In this document: positions 1-5,888 of the stretch, piece after piece
How positions within the stretch are numbered: the stretch's first letter is position 1
Layout of the letters: each line of letters opens with the position of its first letter
DNA from: CAYRIH01 sp964424375
GTDB lineage: Bacteria > Patescibacteriota > Kazan-3B-28 > UBA10110
Assembly (NCBI GenBank): GCA_964424375.1
Contig: CAYRIH010000019.1
Coordinates: 1-8,462, forward strand
Reading direction: 5' to 3'
Length of the DNA: 8,462 nt
The notes under the pieces: generated by a model
The model's database searches: none
Seen by the model: the letters and a program-made list of their open reading frames with translations, nothing else
Told to the model about the DNA's origin: nothing
Made by a program: the position numbers and the translations under genes

Positions 1-1757
1 TTAAATTGCCTCCTTTTGATGTGATTGCACCACCTTTAGAAGAATTTGGTGATCTTTCAACTGCTCTACCTTTGACTTTAGCCAAATTAACCCAGGAAAA
101 ATCTCTAGATATTGCCAATAAACTAAAAAAGAATTTGGAGAAATACAATATTGAACATATCAAAAAAATCACTATTACAGAACCTGGTTACCTCAACTTT
201 ATTATCGACTTTGCTAACTTAAGCCAGCATTTACTGAACAAAATTCTTCAGCAAAAAGACGATTTTGGTATAACTAAAGAAAATCTAGGCAATATAGTTA
301 TAGAACATACAGCAGTAAACCCTAATAAGGCTGCTCATATAGGGCATTTGCGCAATGCCTGTTTAGGTGATTCTTTGGCTAGAATTATGCAAGCTAATGG
401 ATATAACGTAGAAGTCGAAAACTATATTGACGATTTGGGCCTACAAGTAGCTGATAGTGTTGTGGCTTTTGAGTATTTTAAAAAAGACTTACCCAAAGAT
501 TTCCTGACTTCCTACAAACCATATGAAATAGCTGAGAAATTTTGGGAGATTTATGCCAAGATTCAAAAGATATATGTCAAAAAGCCTAATTTACTAAAAC
601 AGAGAGATGAGATTTTACATCAGATGGAAGCTGGCAAGAATAAAGTGGCTAAACAGATTGTTAAAGCTATCGTTAAAGCCCATAAACAAACTTTTAAACA
701 ATTTGGTATTGATTATGATGTGCTGGTTTATGAGAGCGATATTATTAAAAATAAGCTTTGGGATAAACTATTTGAAGAATTAAAAGATAAAAAACTCATT
801 CATCAAGCCAAAAGTGGAGAAAATAAAGGAGCTTGGATAGTCAAATTTGGAAAATCTGATAGAGAAGATAAGATTTTGGTCAGAAGCAATGAAGTACCCA
901 CATACACAGCCAAAGATTTAGCTTATCAATTATGGAAGTTTGATAAAAAAGAAGATATTGCTAAGGGTAAAAAGAAATTTGATAAGGCTCAGAAAGTAAT
1001 TAATGTGATAGATAATCGCCAAAGTTATCCTCAGGCAGTCATCAAACATATCTTAGAGCAATTAGGCTATCCAGATAAAGCCAAGCATTCATATCATTTA
1101 GCTTATGGGGTAGTAGGATTGTCAGAAAAAGCATTTAAAGAATTAGGCCATCAAAAAGCAATTTCTTCAACTAAAAAATCTTACACTATGTCTGGCAGAG
1201 AAGGTATCGGCGTAATGGTGGATGACATTTTAAATATCACTACAAAAAACCAAATGGTAAAACATAGCTCTCCGGTAAAAATTGGCGCCATGATTGCCAG
1301 TAGTTCAATTAGATATTATATGCTTAAGAATCGTCCTAAAAAAGATATGATTTTCGACTTTGATGAAGTCTTAAAAACAGATGGTAATACTGGGGTTTAC
1401 CTACAATACGCTTATGCTCGCTGTACTAACATTCTTAATAAAGTCCCTGATTGGAAATATCAGGGAGAAAAAATCATTGTGCCTAAAAACATTTCATCAG
1501 AAAGCAAGCAACTAATCAAATTATTAGAAAATTATCCTCAGATATTAAAATTGGCAGCCACTGAACTAGATCCCTCTTTGTTAGCTGACTATGCCTTTGA
1601 ACTATCTAATAGTTTTGCTAAATTCTATGAAAAAAATCCTGTGCTTCAATCAAATGAACAACTTAAAAAATTTAGACTATATTTAGTAGATAGTGTTAAA
1701 CAAATACTTAAAAACACACTCAATTTACTTGGCATCATTCCATTAGAAAAAATTTAA
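1..1757 (+). CDS. argS: Arginyl-tRNA synthetase, 5'-truncated by the window edge
   Basis: Class I aminoacyl-tRNA synthetase that charges tRNA-Arg with arginine in the cytoplasm. The reading frame is already open at the first full codon (base 3). The first readable residues (PPFDVIAPPLEEFGDLST) match the interior of the N-terminal tRNA-binding domain, so the TTG at base 6 is not the real start and a few dozen residues lie upstream. The HIGH signature is perfect within NPNKAAHIGHLRNA (HIGH codons 336-347). The KMSKS loop is degenerate, TMSGR at about 1185-1199; degeneracy there is known in ArgRS. The C-terminal DALR-type anticodon-binding domain includes TGVYLQYAYARC (about 1395-1430). It ends in LLGIIPLEKI with TAA at 1755-1757. 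The visible length of about 585 codons fits the family. No terminator follows; a repeat-rich spacer leads to the GIY-YIG gene. Identification is very secure. Confidence 0.97.
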   Translation, partial: KLPPFDVIAPPLEEFGDLSTALPLTLAKLTQEKSLDIANKLKKNLEKYNIEHIKKITITEPGYLNFIIDFANLSQHLLNKILQQKDDFGITKENLGNIVIEHTAVNPNKAAHIGHLRNACLGDSLARIMQANGYNVEVENYIDDLGLQVADSVVAFEYFKKDLPKDFLTSYKPYEIAEKFWEIYAKIQKIYVKKPNLLKQRDEILHQMEAGKNKVAKQIVKAIVKAHKQTFKQFGIDYDVLVYESDIIKNKLWDKLFEELKDKKLIHQAKSGENKGAWIVKFGKSDREDKILVRSNEVPTYTAKDLAYQLWKFDKKEDIAKGKKKFDKAQKVINVIDNRQSYPQAVIKHILEQLGYPDKAKHSYHLAYGVVGLSEKAFKELGHQKAISSTKKSYTMSGREGIGVMVDDILNITTKNQMVKHSSPVKIGAMIASSSIRYYMLKNRPKKDMIFDFDEVLKTDGNTGVYLQYAYARCTNILNKVPDWKYQGEKIIVPKNISSESKQLIKLLENYPQILKLAATELDPSLLADYAFELSNSFAKFYEKNPVLQSNEQLKKFRLYLVDSVKQILKNTLNLLGIIPLEKI

Positions 1758-1770
1758 CCCCCTTACACTA

Positions 1771-1844
1771 GCCCTGAGCAAAGTCGAATGGATCAGTTTC
1801 GCTTTTTCCCTCTGTCATCTCTGACTTGCCTGCCCGAATGACAG
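1771..1844. repeat. Left outer palindromic repeats beside the GIY-YIG element
   Basis: Two short repeat units fill the argS to GIY-YIG spacer. Positions 1771-1791 (GCCCTGAGC...TCGAATGG) are the near-exact reverse complement of 2221-2241 on the other side of the GIY-YIG gene, differing by about one inserted base and a small mismatch. Positions 1812-1844 are bounded by a perfect 7-bp inverted repeat (CTGTCAT / ATGACAG) and look like a diverged relative of the element's terminal arms. No coding function is supported here. Confidence 0.6.
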
Positions 1845-1853
1845 CTCGTTCTC

Positions 1854-2201
1854 GTCATTCTGGGGAGCAAGGCGACTCCAGAATCTGTTACGATAAATCC
1901 ATGACTAAAGATGGATATGTATATATTATGGGAAATAAAAGACTCACTCTATATACTGGAGTATCTAGTAATTTAATTAGTAGAGTCTATCAACATAAAC
2001 ATAATTTAGTTCCTGGGTTTACATCAAAATACAATTGTCATAAACTGCTCTATTACGAAGTACTTGAGTCTATTAATCAAGCCATTGTTAGAGAAAAACA
2101 GATTAAAAACATGAATAGAGAAGATAAATTAAACTTAATTAAGACAATCAATCCTAAATTTATGGAGATATATTATCAGATTCTGGACAAGCCAGAATGA
2201 C
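1854..2201 (+). mobile_element. Palindrome-bounded element carrying a GIY-YIG nuclease gene (candidate mobile repeat)
   Basis: A 348-bp unit bounded by a perfect 10-bp terminal inverted repeat: GTCATTCTGG at 1854-1863 and CCAGAATGAC at 2192-2201. A second perfect 10-bp pair lies inside it: CCAGAATCTG at 1878-1887 and CAGATTCTGG at 2177-2186. Each end can therefore fold on itself, or the two ends can pair with each other. Almost everything between the arms is the GIY-YIG gene. The 40 nt at 1851-1890 match 5194-5233 at 37 positions by hand count, and the right arm recurs at 5245-5285, so a gene-less copy lies about 3 kb away. I see no target-site duplication. Calling it mobile is inference; the repeat architecture is seen directly. 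Confidence 0.6.
1901..2200 (+). CDS. Stand-alone GIY-YIG domain endonuclease
   Basis: A 99-residue protein that is essentially one GIY-YIG nuclease domain of the small UvrC/Uri-like type. Visible family positions are YVYIM (residues 6-10, the GIY half), LYTG (17-20, the YIG half), R28 and H32 in SRVYQHK, GFTSKY (39-44), the metal-binding glutamate E65 in REKQIK, and N84 in INPKF. All catalytic positions appear intact, so a metal-dependent DNA nicking or cleaving enzyme is expected; its natural substrate is unknown for this subfamily. The ATG at 1901 is chosen because the GIY motif normally lies within ten residues of the start. An in-frame extension to 1826 would only translate repeat DNA. 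There is no Shine-Dalgarno site. The last codons (QILDKPE) and the TGA lie in the right repeat arm, so gene and repeat are physically joined. Confidence 0.88.
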   Translation: MTKDGYVYIMGNKRLTLYTGVSSNLISRVYQHKHNLVPGFTSKYNCHKLLYYEVLESINQAIVREKQIKNMNREDKLNLIKTINPKFMEIYYQILDKPE

Positions 2202-2254
2202 TGGAAAAGTAGATTCTGGACCCATTCGACAGGCTCAGGGCAAAGCTGAGGATG
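2202..2254. repeat. Right outer palindromic repeats beside the GIY-YIG element
   Basis: After the element's right end comes a further copy of the AGATTCTGGA core (2211-2220), then 2221-2241, which is the inverted partner of 1771-1791. CTCAGGGCAAAGCTGAG at about 2234-2250 is itself a small imperfect hairpin. These units make the GIY-YIG gene the centre of a nested set of inverted repeats. Confidence 0.6.
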
Positions 2255-2288
2255 ATAGGAATAGAAATAGAAAATTAGTAAATTGTTA

Positions 2289-2294
2289 TACAAT
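2289..2294 (+). promoter_or_regulatory. Possible -10 box for the CapA-like gene
   Basis: TACAAT lies seven bases before the ATG at 2301. If it is a -10 box, transcription would start at about the A of the start codon, giving a leaderless mRNA, which would fit the missing Shine-Dalgarno site. No convincing -35 hexamer is present about 17 bases upstream, so this is weak. Confidence 0.25.
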
Positions 2295-2300
2295 AGAATT

Positions 2301-3323
2301 ATGCAAAAGAAATTGTATATCTGGCTGGGCATAGCTTTGATTCTATATGGATTTTGGAGTGTAAATAACCAGAGCAATAATCCTGAGAATGTCCAAAAGC
2401 CAAATAATTTAAAACAGACTGTTAAATTATTGGCTGTGGGCGATATTAATTTAGGCCGATTAACTGGACAAAAAATTTTAGAAGGCAACCATGATTATGC
2501 CTTTGAATATATATCTGACTATGTCAAAAGTTTTGATATTGCTTTTGGTAACTTAGAAAGCCAGCTGGCAGATTTGGGAGGAGAAACTCAATCCCCCACT
2601 AACGAATATCGTTTTGCTGGCCCGCCAGAAGGAGCTGAGGGTTTAAGAATAGGAGGCTGGGATATTGTCTCAACTGCCAACAACCATATGTGGGACTATG
2701 GCAAAAATGCCTTATTTGAAACTATGGAAAACTTAGAGCAAGCCGGAATTAAATATATAGGCAGCCGCAGAAGAACTCAAGATTTATATCAACCGGTTAT
2801 TATAGATTATAATAATCAAAGAATTGCATTTTTGGCCGGCACCATGCTTTTAAACGGCTATGAAAAATCTGGAGCTTTGGATTATGTAGCCTGGGCAGAT
2901 TCAGAAGAACTAATCAATGCTGTTAAAAATATCACATCAGATGTAGATTGGATTATAGTTTCTTTACATGGAGGCATAGAATATCGCGCAACTCCTATCA
3001 AAGAAAAAGTTGAACTGGCGCATCAGTTAATTGATGCTGGAGCAGATATAATAATTGGCCATCACACTCATATACCTCAGGGAGTAGAGCAATACAATGG
3101 TAAATTAATCTTTTATTCGCTAGGTAACTTTGCTTTCTGGCAGCCTTTTGGTTATTGGACAGAAAACAGTTTTGCGGCAGAAATATATCTAGGAGCAGAC
3201 GGTAAAATGGATTATAAACCTGTGGCAATCGATGCTGGCTGGCAGCCAAAATTAGCTACAGGCAAAGATGAAGTTAAAATCCTTGAACACATTAACGAAC
3301 TCTCTAATAAATTAAATAGCTAA
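2301..3323 (+). CDS. CapA/PgsA-family metallophosphatase-like protein, membrane-anchored
   Basis: A 340-residue protein of the CapA (PGA_cap) family, a calcineurin-like metallophosphoesterase fold found in poly-gamma-glutamate and capsule operons and in many proteins of unknown role. Residues 5-19 (LYIWLGIALILYGFW) form an N-terminal membrane anchor, followed by an N/Q-rich linker to about 40, so the catalytic domain should face outside. Family motifs appear in order: VGDINLG (46-52), GNLES (83-87), ANNHMWDYG (126-134), SLHGG (221-225), GHHTH (253-257) and YSLGNF (272-277). Together these supply the Asp, Asn and His metal ligands, so it is probably active. The ATG at 2301 is preferred over the in-frame TTG at 2283 because it starts directly at the signal anchor. 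No capsule or PgsB/PgsC genes are nearby, so a polymer role cannot be assigned. comM follows one base after the stop. Confidence 0.92.
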   Translation: MQKKLYIWLGIALILYGFWSVNNQSNNPENVQKPNNLKQTVKLLAVGDINLGRLTGQKILEGNHDYAFEYISDYVKSFDIAFGNLESQLADLGGETQSPTNEYRFAGPPEGAEGLRIGGWDIVSTANNHMWDYGKNALFETMENLEQAGIKYIGSRRRTQDLYQPVIIDYNNQRIAFLAGTMLLNGYEKSGALDYVAWADSEELINAVKNITSDVDWIIVSLHGGIEYRATPIKEKVELAHQLIDAGADIIIGHHTHIPQGVEQYNGKLIFYSLGNFAFWQPFGYWTENSFAAEIYLGADGKMDYKPVAIDAGWQPKLATGKDEVKILEHINELSNKLNS

Positions 3324-3324
3324 G

Positions 3325-4845
3325 GTGGTTTTAGCGCAAATTAAAAGCGGAGTAGCAATTGGACTCCAAGCCCAGATAATAACTGTTGAAGTAGATCTAA
3401 GTCGTGGCCTACCTGCTTTTAAAATTGTTGGCTTGCCAGATAAAGCTGTAGAAGAAGCCCGCGAACGAGTCCGTTCAGCAATTAAAAACAGTGCAGTCCA
3501 GTTCCCCAATAAAAAAATCACAGTCAATTTAGCTCCAGCTGACATAAGAAAAGCTGGACCAGCTTATGATTTGCCAATTGCAATTGGACTTTTAACAGCC
3601 TCGGAACAGATCGAACATCCAGTCAATTCCCTGTTTTTTGGGGAACTGGCTCTTAATGGAGATTTAAGATCAACCAGTGGGATTATTCTATTTGCCTCAA
3701 TGGCCCGTGAAAAAAACATTCAAAATCTATTTGTGCCTTCAGTAAATGCTAAAGAAGCAGCTTTGGTTGAGGGTATTAATGTTATTCCAATTGATAATTT
3801 AAAAAATCTAATATCACATTTTCGAAATGAGCAAAAGATATTGCCCCATCCACCTACTAAAGTTGATTTAGAAAAAGTCATATATGATCAGTCCAATAAT
3901 ATGAGTCATGTATCTGGTCAGGAACACGCTAAACGGGCATTGGAAATCGCTGCTTGTGGACGACATAATGTATTAATGACCGGGCCGCCTGGATCTGGAA
4001 AAACTATGCTGGCCAAAGCATTACTCACTATACTGCCCCCGCTAACTCTTCCGGAAATGCTAGAAATCACTAAAATCCACAGTATTACTAACCTTTTGGG
4101 AAGCCACCAATCCCTTGTTAAAAATCGGCCATTTAGAAGCCCTCACCATACCTCATCAGCTGTAGCTATAACCGGTGGAGGCAACTGGCCTAAACCCGGA
4201 GAAATATCTTTGGCCCATAGAGGTGTGTTATTTTTGGATGAACTACCAGAATTTCCTCGTCATGTTTTAGATGTCTTACGCCAGCCATTAGAAGATAAAA
4301 CCATAAATATATCCCGGGCGGCGCTAACTACGACCTTCCCAGCCAATTTTATGTTAGTTGCTGCCCAAAATCCCTGTCCCTGCGGCTGGTTGGGAGATGA
4401 AAATAAAAACTGTACTTGTTCCGCTGGGCAAATCCATAACTATAACAAAAAAATATCTGGTCCCTTGCTAGATAGGATAGACTTGCATATTAGAGTATCA
4501 AACATTGGCTACGATAAACTAGCCAACCCAAGACCAGAAGAAAGCTCCAGTCAAATTCGCCAAAGAATTACATTAGCCCAAGCCCAACAACAGAACAGAT
4601 TTCATAATTCCAATACTATTCATAATACAGAAATGGATACAGAAGAACTGAAAAAATTTTGCACTTTAAATGAAGAAGGACATAATTTAATGAGGTCAGT
4701 AGTAGATAATATGCATTTGACCGGTCGGGCTTATACTCGCACATTAAAAGTCGCCCGCACCATAGCGGACTTAGATAATTCTCCCGACATATTACCCAAA
4801 CATCTAGCCGAAGCTTTGAGTTATAGATTAGAATCAGATAATTAA
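3325..4845 (+). CDS. comM: ComM/YifB-family Mg-chelatase-like AAA+ ATPase
   Basis: A 506-residue protein covering the whole YifB/ComM family. In Vibrio and other naturally competent bacteria ComM is a hexameric helicase that drives branch migration during integration of transformed DNA; its role in this organism is inferred from family only. Residues 1 to about 165 form the N-terminal Lon/S5-like domain (VDLSRGLPAFKIVGLPDKAV). The AAA+ core has Walker A GPPGSGKT at 220-227, RSPHHTSS at 271-278, Walker B VLFLDE at 301-306, the family's four-cysteine cluster (C351, C353, C363, C365) and SGPLLDRIDLH at 378-388 with the likely arginine finger R384. The C-terminal Mg-chelatase domain contains TGRAYTRTLKVARTIADL (466-483). 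The start is GTG at 3325, one base after the CapA-like stop, suggesting translational coupling. The TAA overlaps the stop of the convergent gene. Confidence 0.96.
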   Translation: MVLAQIKSGVAIGLQAQIITVEVDLSRGLPAFKIVGLPDKAVEEARERVRSAIKNSAVQFPNKKITVNLAPADIRKAGPAYDLPIAIGLLTASEQIEHPVNSLFFGELALNGDLRSTSGIILFASMAREKNIQNLFVPSVNAKEAALVEGINVIPIDNLKNLISHFRNEQKILPHPPTKVDLEKVIYDQSNNMSHVSGQEHAKRALEIAACGRHNVLMTGPPGSGKTMLAKALLTILPPLTLPEMLEITKIHSITNLLGSHQSLVKNRPFRSPHHTSSAVAITGGGNWPKPGEISLAHRGVLFLDELPEFPRHVLDVLRQPLEDKTINISRAALTTTFPANFMLVAAQNPCPCGWLGDENKNCTCSAGQIHNYNKKISGPLLDRIDLHIRVSNIGYDKLANPRPEESSSQIRQRITLAQAQQQNRFHNSNTIHNTEMDTEELKKFCTLNEEGHNLMRSVVDNMHLTGRAYTRTLKVARTIADLDNSPDILPKHLAEALSYRLESDN

Positions 4846-5150
4846 AATATTTGACCAGCTAAACCAGCTAACCAACCACCAAAACCAGTAGTGGCAGTTA
4901 AATAATTTAGACCAAACAATAGAGCTATCATTATTACAATTAAAATAGTCACGAACGCTAGATCTTGTTTTATAACAGCATGTTTAATTGTTTGCCGATT
5001 GCCAATTATGTGTACACTATCAGGGGTAGAATTATCAGATGCCAGTTTGTTGACTGGTTTAATTGATTCTTTGGGTTGATTAGAATCCAGCTGATATAAA
5101 TTTTGTAAACGCTCTATTTCTTTAGCTGATTTTTTAGACTTTTTACTCAT
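4842..5150 (-). CDS. Hypothetical small protein with one C-terminal membrane segment
   Basis: A 102-residue protein that I do not recognise. It begins with a very basic stretch (MSKKSKKSAKEIERL), continues through a polar and probably flexible segment to about residue 60, and has one strongly hydrophobic helix at about 64-85 (LAFVTILIVIMIALLFGLNYL), ending in a short glycine-rich tail (TGFGGWLAGLAGQIF). The layout predicts an inner-membrane protein with a cytoplasmic basic N-terminus. No cysteine or catalytic motif is visible. The ATG at 5150 has no Shine-Dalgarno site. Its stop overlaps the comM stop by three bases in convergent orientation, so neither gene has room for its own terminator. 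It resembles the many single-pass hypothetical proteins of Patescibacteria. That it is real is supported by its open frame, coherent hydrophobic segment and tight fit against comM. Confidence 0.72.
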   Translation of the reverse strand: MSKKSKKSAKEIERLQNLYQLDSNQPKESIKPVNKLASDNSTPDSVHIIGNRQTIKHAVIKQDLAFVTILIVIMIALLFGLNYLTATTGFGGWLAGLAGQIF

Positions 5151-5193
5151 AAGAATTTAATATCTAGAATTTAAAATATAGTATCTGGTTCTC

Positions 5194-5285
5194 CTCGTCA
5201 TTCTGGGGAGCGAAGCAACTCCAGAATCTGTTAGTTTTAATACTAGATTCTGGACGCATTCACTTTGTTCATTTGCCAGAATGAC
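5194..5285. repeat. Gene-less miniature copy of the GIY-YIG palindromic element
   Basis: This unit has the same four arms as the GIY-YIG element, without the gene. The outer pair is GTCATTCTGG (5197-5206) and CCAGAATGAC (5276-5285), perfect over 10 bp. The inner pair is CCAGAATCT (5221-5229) and AGATTCTGG (5245-5253), perfect over 9 bp and separated by a 15-base AT-rich spacer where the gene would sit. The left 40 nt differ from 1851-1890 at only three positions, all within the hairpin loop. The right arm has a longer loop than the one beside the GIY-YIG gene. The unit lies upstream of the 102-residue gene. It resembles a MITE or REP-type repeat. Confidence 0.75.
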
Positions 5286-5322
5286 ATGTTTTATTAGTTC
5301 TACACCTCTATTTTACCATAAT

Positions 5323-5350
5323 TTCAACGGCTCACGGATGAGCCGTTGAA
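5323..5350. repeat. Perfect 12-bp palindrome with four-base loop
   Basis: TTCAACGGCTCA and TGAGCCGTTGAA pair perfectly around the loop CGGA. Neither strand shows a run of T after the stem, so it is not a standard intrinsic terminator, although a backup role behind the terminator at 5362-5395 is possible. A protein-binding operator or a short repeat are alternatives. Confidence 0.6.
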
Positions 5351-5361
5351 TTAAATACATG

Positions 5362-5395
5362 AAAAAAGACCACATTCCTCGAGTTAAATGTGGTC
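5362..5395 (-). terminator. Intrinsic terminator, minus strand
   Basis: Read on the minus strand, GACCACATT (5395-5387) pairs perfectly with AATGTGGTC (5376-5368) around a ten-base loop, and six T residues follow at once (the A run at 5362-5367). This is a textbook rho-independent terminator. It could end the 23S-5S transcript, a separate short RNA starting near 5463, or both. Confidence 0.82.
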
Positions 5396-5463
5396 AATTA
5401 CCAACCTTGAAACGGTAGGATCGTAATCCTAAACGGTGCCGCTGGCATGCAACTCTTCCGCTT
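5365..5463 (-). ncRNA. Candidate short non-coding RNA ending at the terminator
   Basis: About 100 nt between a promoter-like site (5470-5498) and the terminator (5362-5395) could form an independent small RNA, or the tail of the rRNA transcript. On the minus strand it contains the hairpin AGGAT-TACG-ATCCT (a UNCG-type loop, 5430-5417) flanked on both sides by the identical heptamer ACCGTTT (5437-5431 and 5416-5410). The short stem GCC-AGC-GGC lies upstream of it. It is richer in G and C than the intergenic DNA around it. I tried to fit a tRNA, SRP RNA, tmRNA or RNase P RNA and none fits. The function is unknown. Confidence 0.35.
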
Positions 5464-5469
5464 AATTCA

Positions 5470-5498
5470 TTTTTATAACAACCTGTATGAACTGTCAA
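5470..5498 (-). promoter_or_regulatory. Possible sigma-70-type promoter, minus strand
   Basis: On the minus strand a perfect -35 hexamer TTGACA (5498-5493) is followed after 17 bases by TAAAAA (5475-5470), or after 15 bases by TATAAA (5477-5472). The -35 is perfect but the -10 is only fair. Transcription would start near 5463 and run into the terminator about 100 bases on. Confidence 0.4.
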
Positions 5499-5582
5499 TA
5501 TTAATTAAATTTTATCCGGCCATTGGAGCTTAAAGTGTTCTGAATGTTTTTACCCCCTTCGAGCAAATCATTTAACCCAGTT

Positions 5583-5740
5583 GTAAAACTCCTGTTGTGG
5601 AGCCAGCTGTCCGACGAGTATAACGAGGAGTTTGGCGAGAACAGTAAGGGAGTTTTACCTTCTGGTTTATGATTTGGGAGTGGGGCGTCCTTTTGCGCCA
5701 CCTTTTGGACGAGCAAAAGTGTGGCGAAAATAAAAACCAG
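5583..5740 (-). other. Two large adjacent hairpins downstream of 5S rRNA, candidate structured RNA
   Basis: On the minus strand, starting six bases after the 5S gene, CTGGTTT (5740-5734) pairs with AAACCAG (5668-5662). Inside this is a long hairpin at 5730-5691: TTTTCGCCAC, a bulged A, CTTTTG, loop CTCGTC, CAAAAG, GTGGCG, a bulged C, AAAA. Next to it, GTAAAACTC (5658-5650) pairs with GAGTTTTAC (5591-5583), continued past a bulge by CTGTT (5648-5640 region) with AACAG (5596-5592). A frame is open right through from within the 5S gene to 5501, but it has no credible start and matches no family I know, so RNA structure is the better reading. It may be an rRNA 3' trailer, a processing signal or an independent RNA. 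I see nothing definite at 5501-5582. Confidence 0.4.
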
Positions 5741-5745
5741 TACAC

Positions 5746-5865
5746 CACCTTGGCGTCGACCTACTTTTGCAGGGTCAAAGCCCAACTATCATCGGCGCTG
5801 GAGGGCTTAACTTCTCTGTTCGGAATGGAAAGAGGTGTTGCCCCTCCGCTAATGACACCAAGGTG
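5746..5865 (-). rRNA. rrf: 5S ribosomal RNA
   Basis: About 120 nt on the minus strand. The terminal helix I is formed by CACCTTGGTGTC at the 5' end (5865-5854) and GACGCCAAGGTG at the 3' end (5757-5746), pairing over 12 positions with one G-T wobble. The loop B/C region carries the conserved TTCCGAACAGAGAAGTTAAG, and the 3' arm has the typical GTTGGGCTTTGACCCTG-type helix and AAAAGTAGGTCG. Ends are placed from helix I and may be off by one or two bases. It lies on the same strand as 23S but about 500 bases beyond it, with a protein gene between. Confidence 0.95.
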
Positions 5866-5888
5866 CTATACTCGTTGTTTCAAATGAA

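Noticed and set aside
1826..1900. An upstream in-frame TTG start extending the GIY-YIG protein by 25 residues
   Set aside because: The extension (MPARMTARSRHSGEQGDSRI) is a translation of repeat DNA. Family members start just before the GIY motif, as does the ATG at 1901.
1771..2254. A CRISPR array, from the several repeats in a short region
   Set aside because: The repeats are palindromic, inverted and irregularly spaced around a gene, not regularly spaced direct repeats with unique spacers. No cas gene is present.
2135..2488. A 117-codon minus-strand frame
   Set aside because: It is antisense to the GIY-YIG end, the repeats and the start of the CapA-like gene, with no recognisable domain.
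4842..5150. SecE, because of the small size and single membrane helix
   Set aside because: The long polar N-terminus, C-terminal glycine-rich tail and lack of the SecE amphipathic motif before the helix argue against it, as does the absence of nusG or rpl genes nearby.
5396..5463. A tRNA gene on either strand, suggested by a hairpin and a TTCAAGG stretch
   Set aside because: No acceptor stem, D arm or seven-base anticodon loop can be fitted together. The T-arm-like pairing is imperfect and the central hairpin has a four-base loop.
5501..5785. A 94-codon minus-strand frame running from inside 5S rRNA to 5501, with a hydrophobic stretch VLVFIFATLLLV
   Set aside because: The only ATG is inside the 5S gene, there is no ribosome-binding site, and the region folds into long hairpins. 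A short peptide from an internal GTG cannot be excluded but is not supported.
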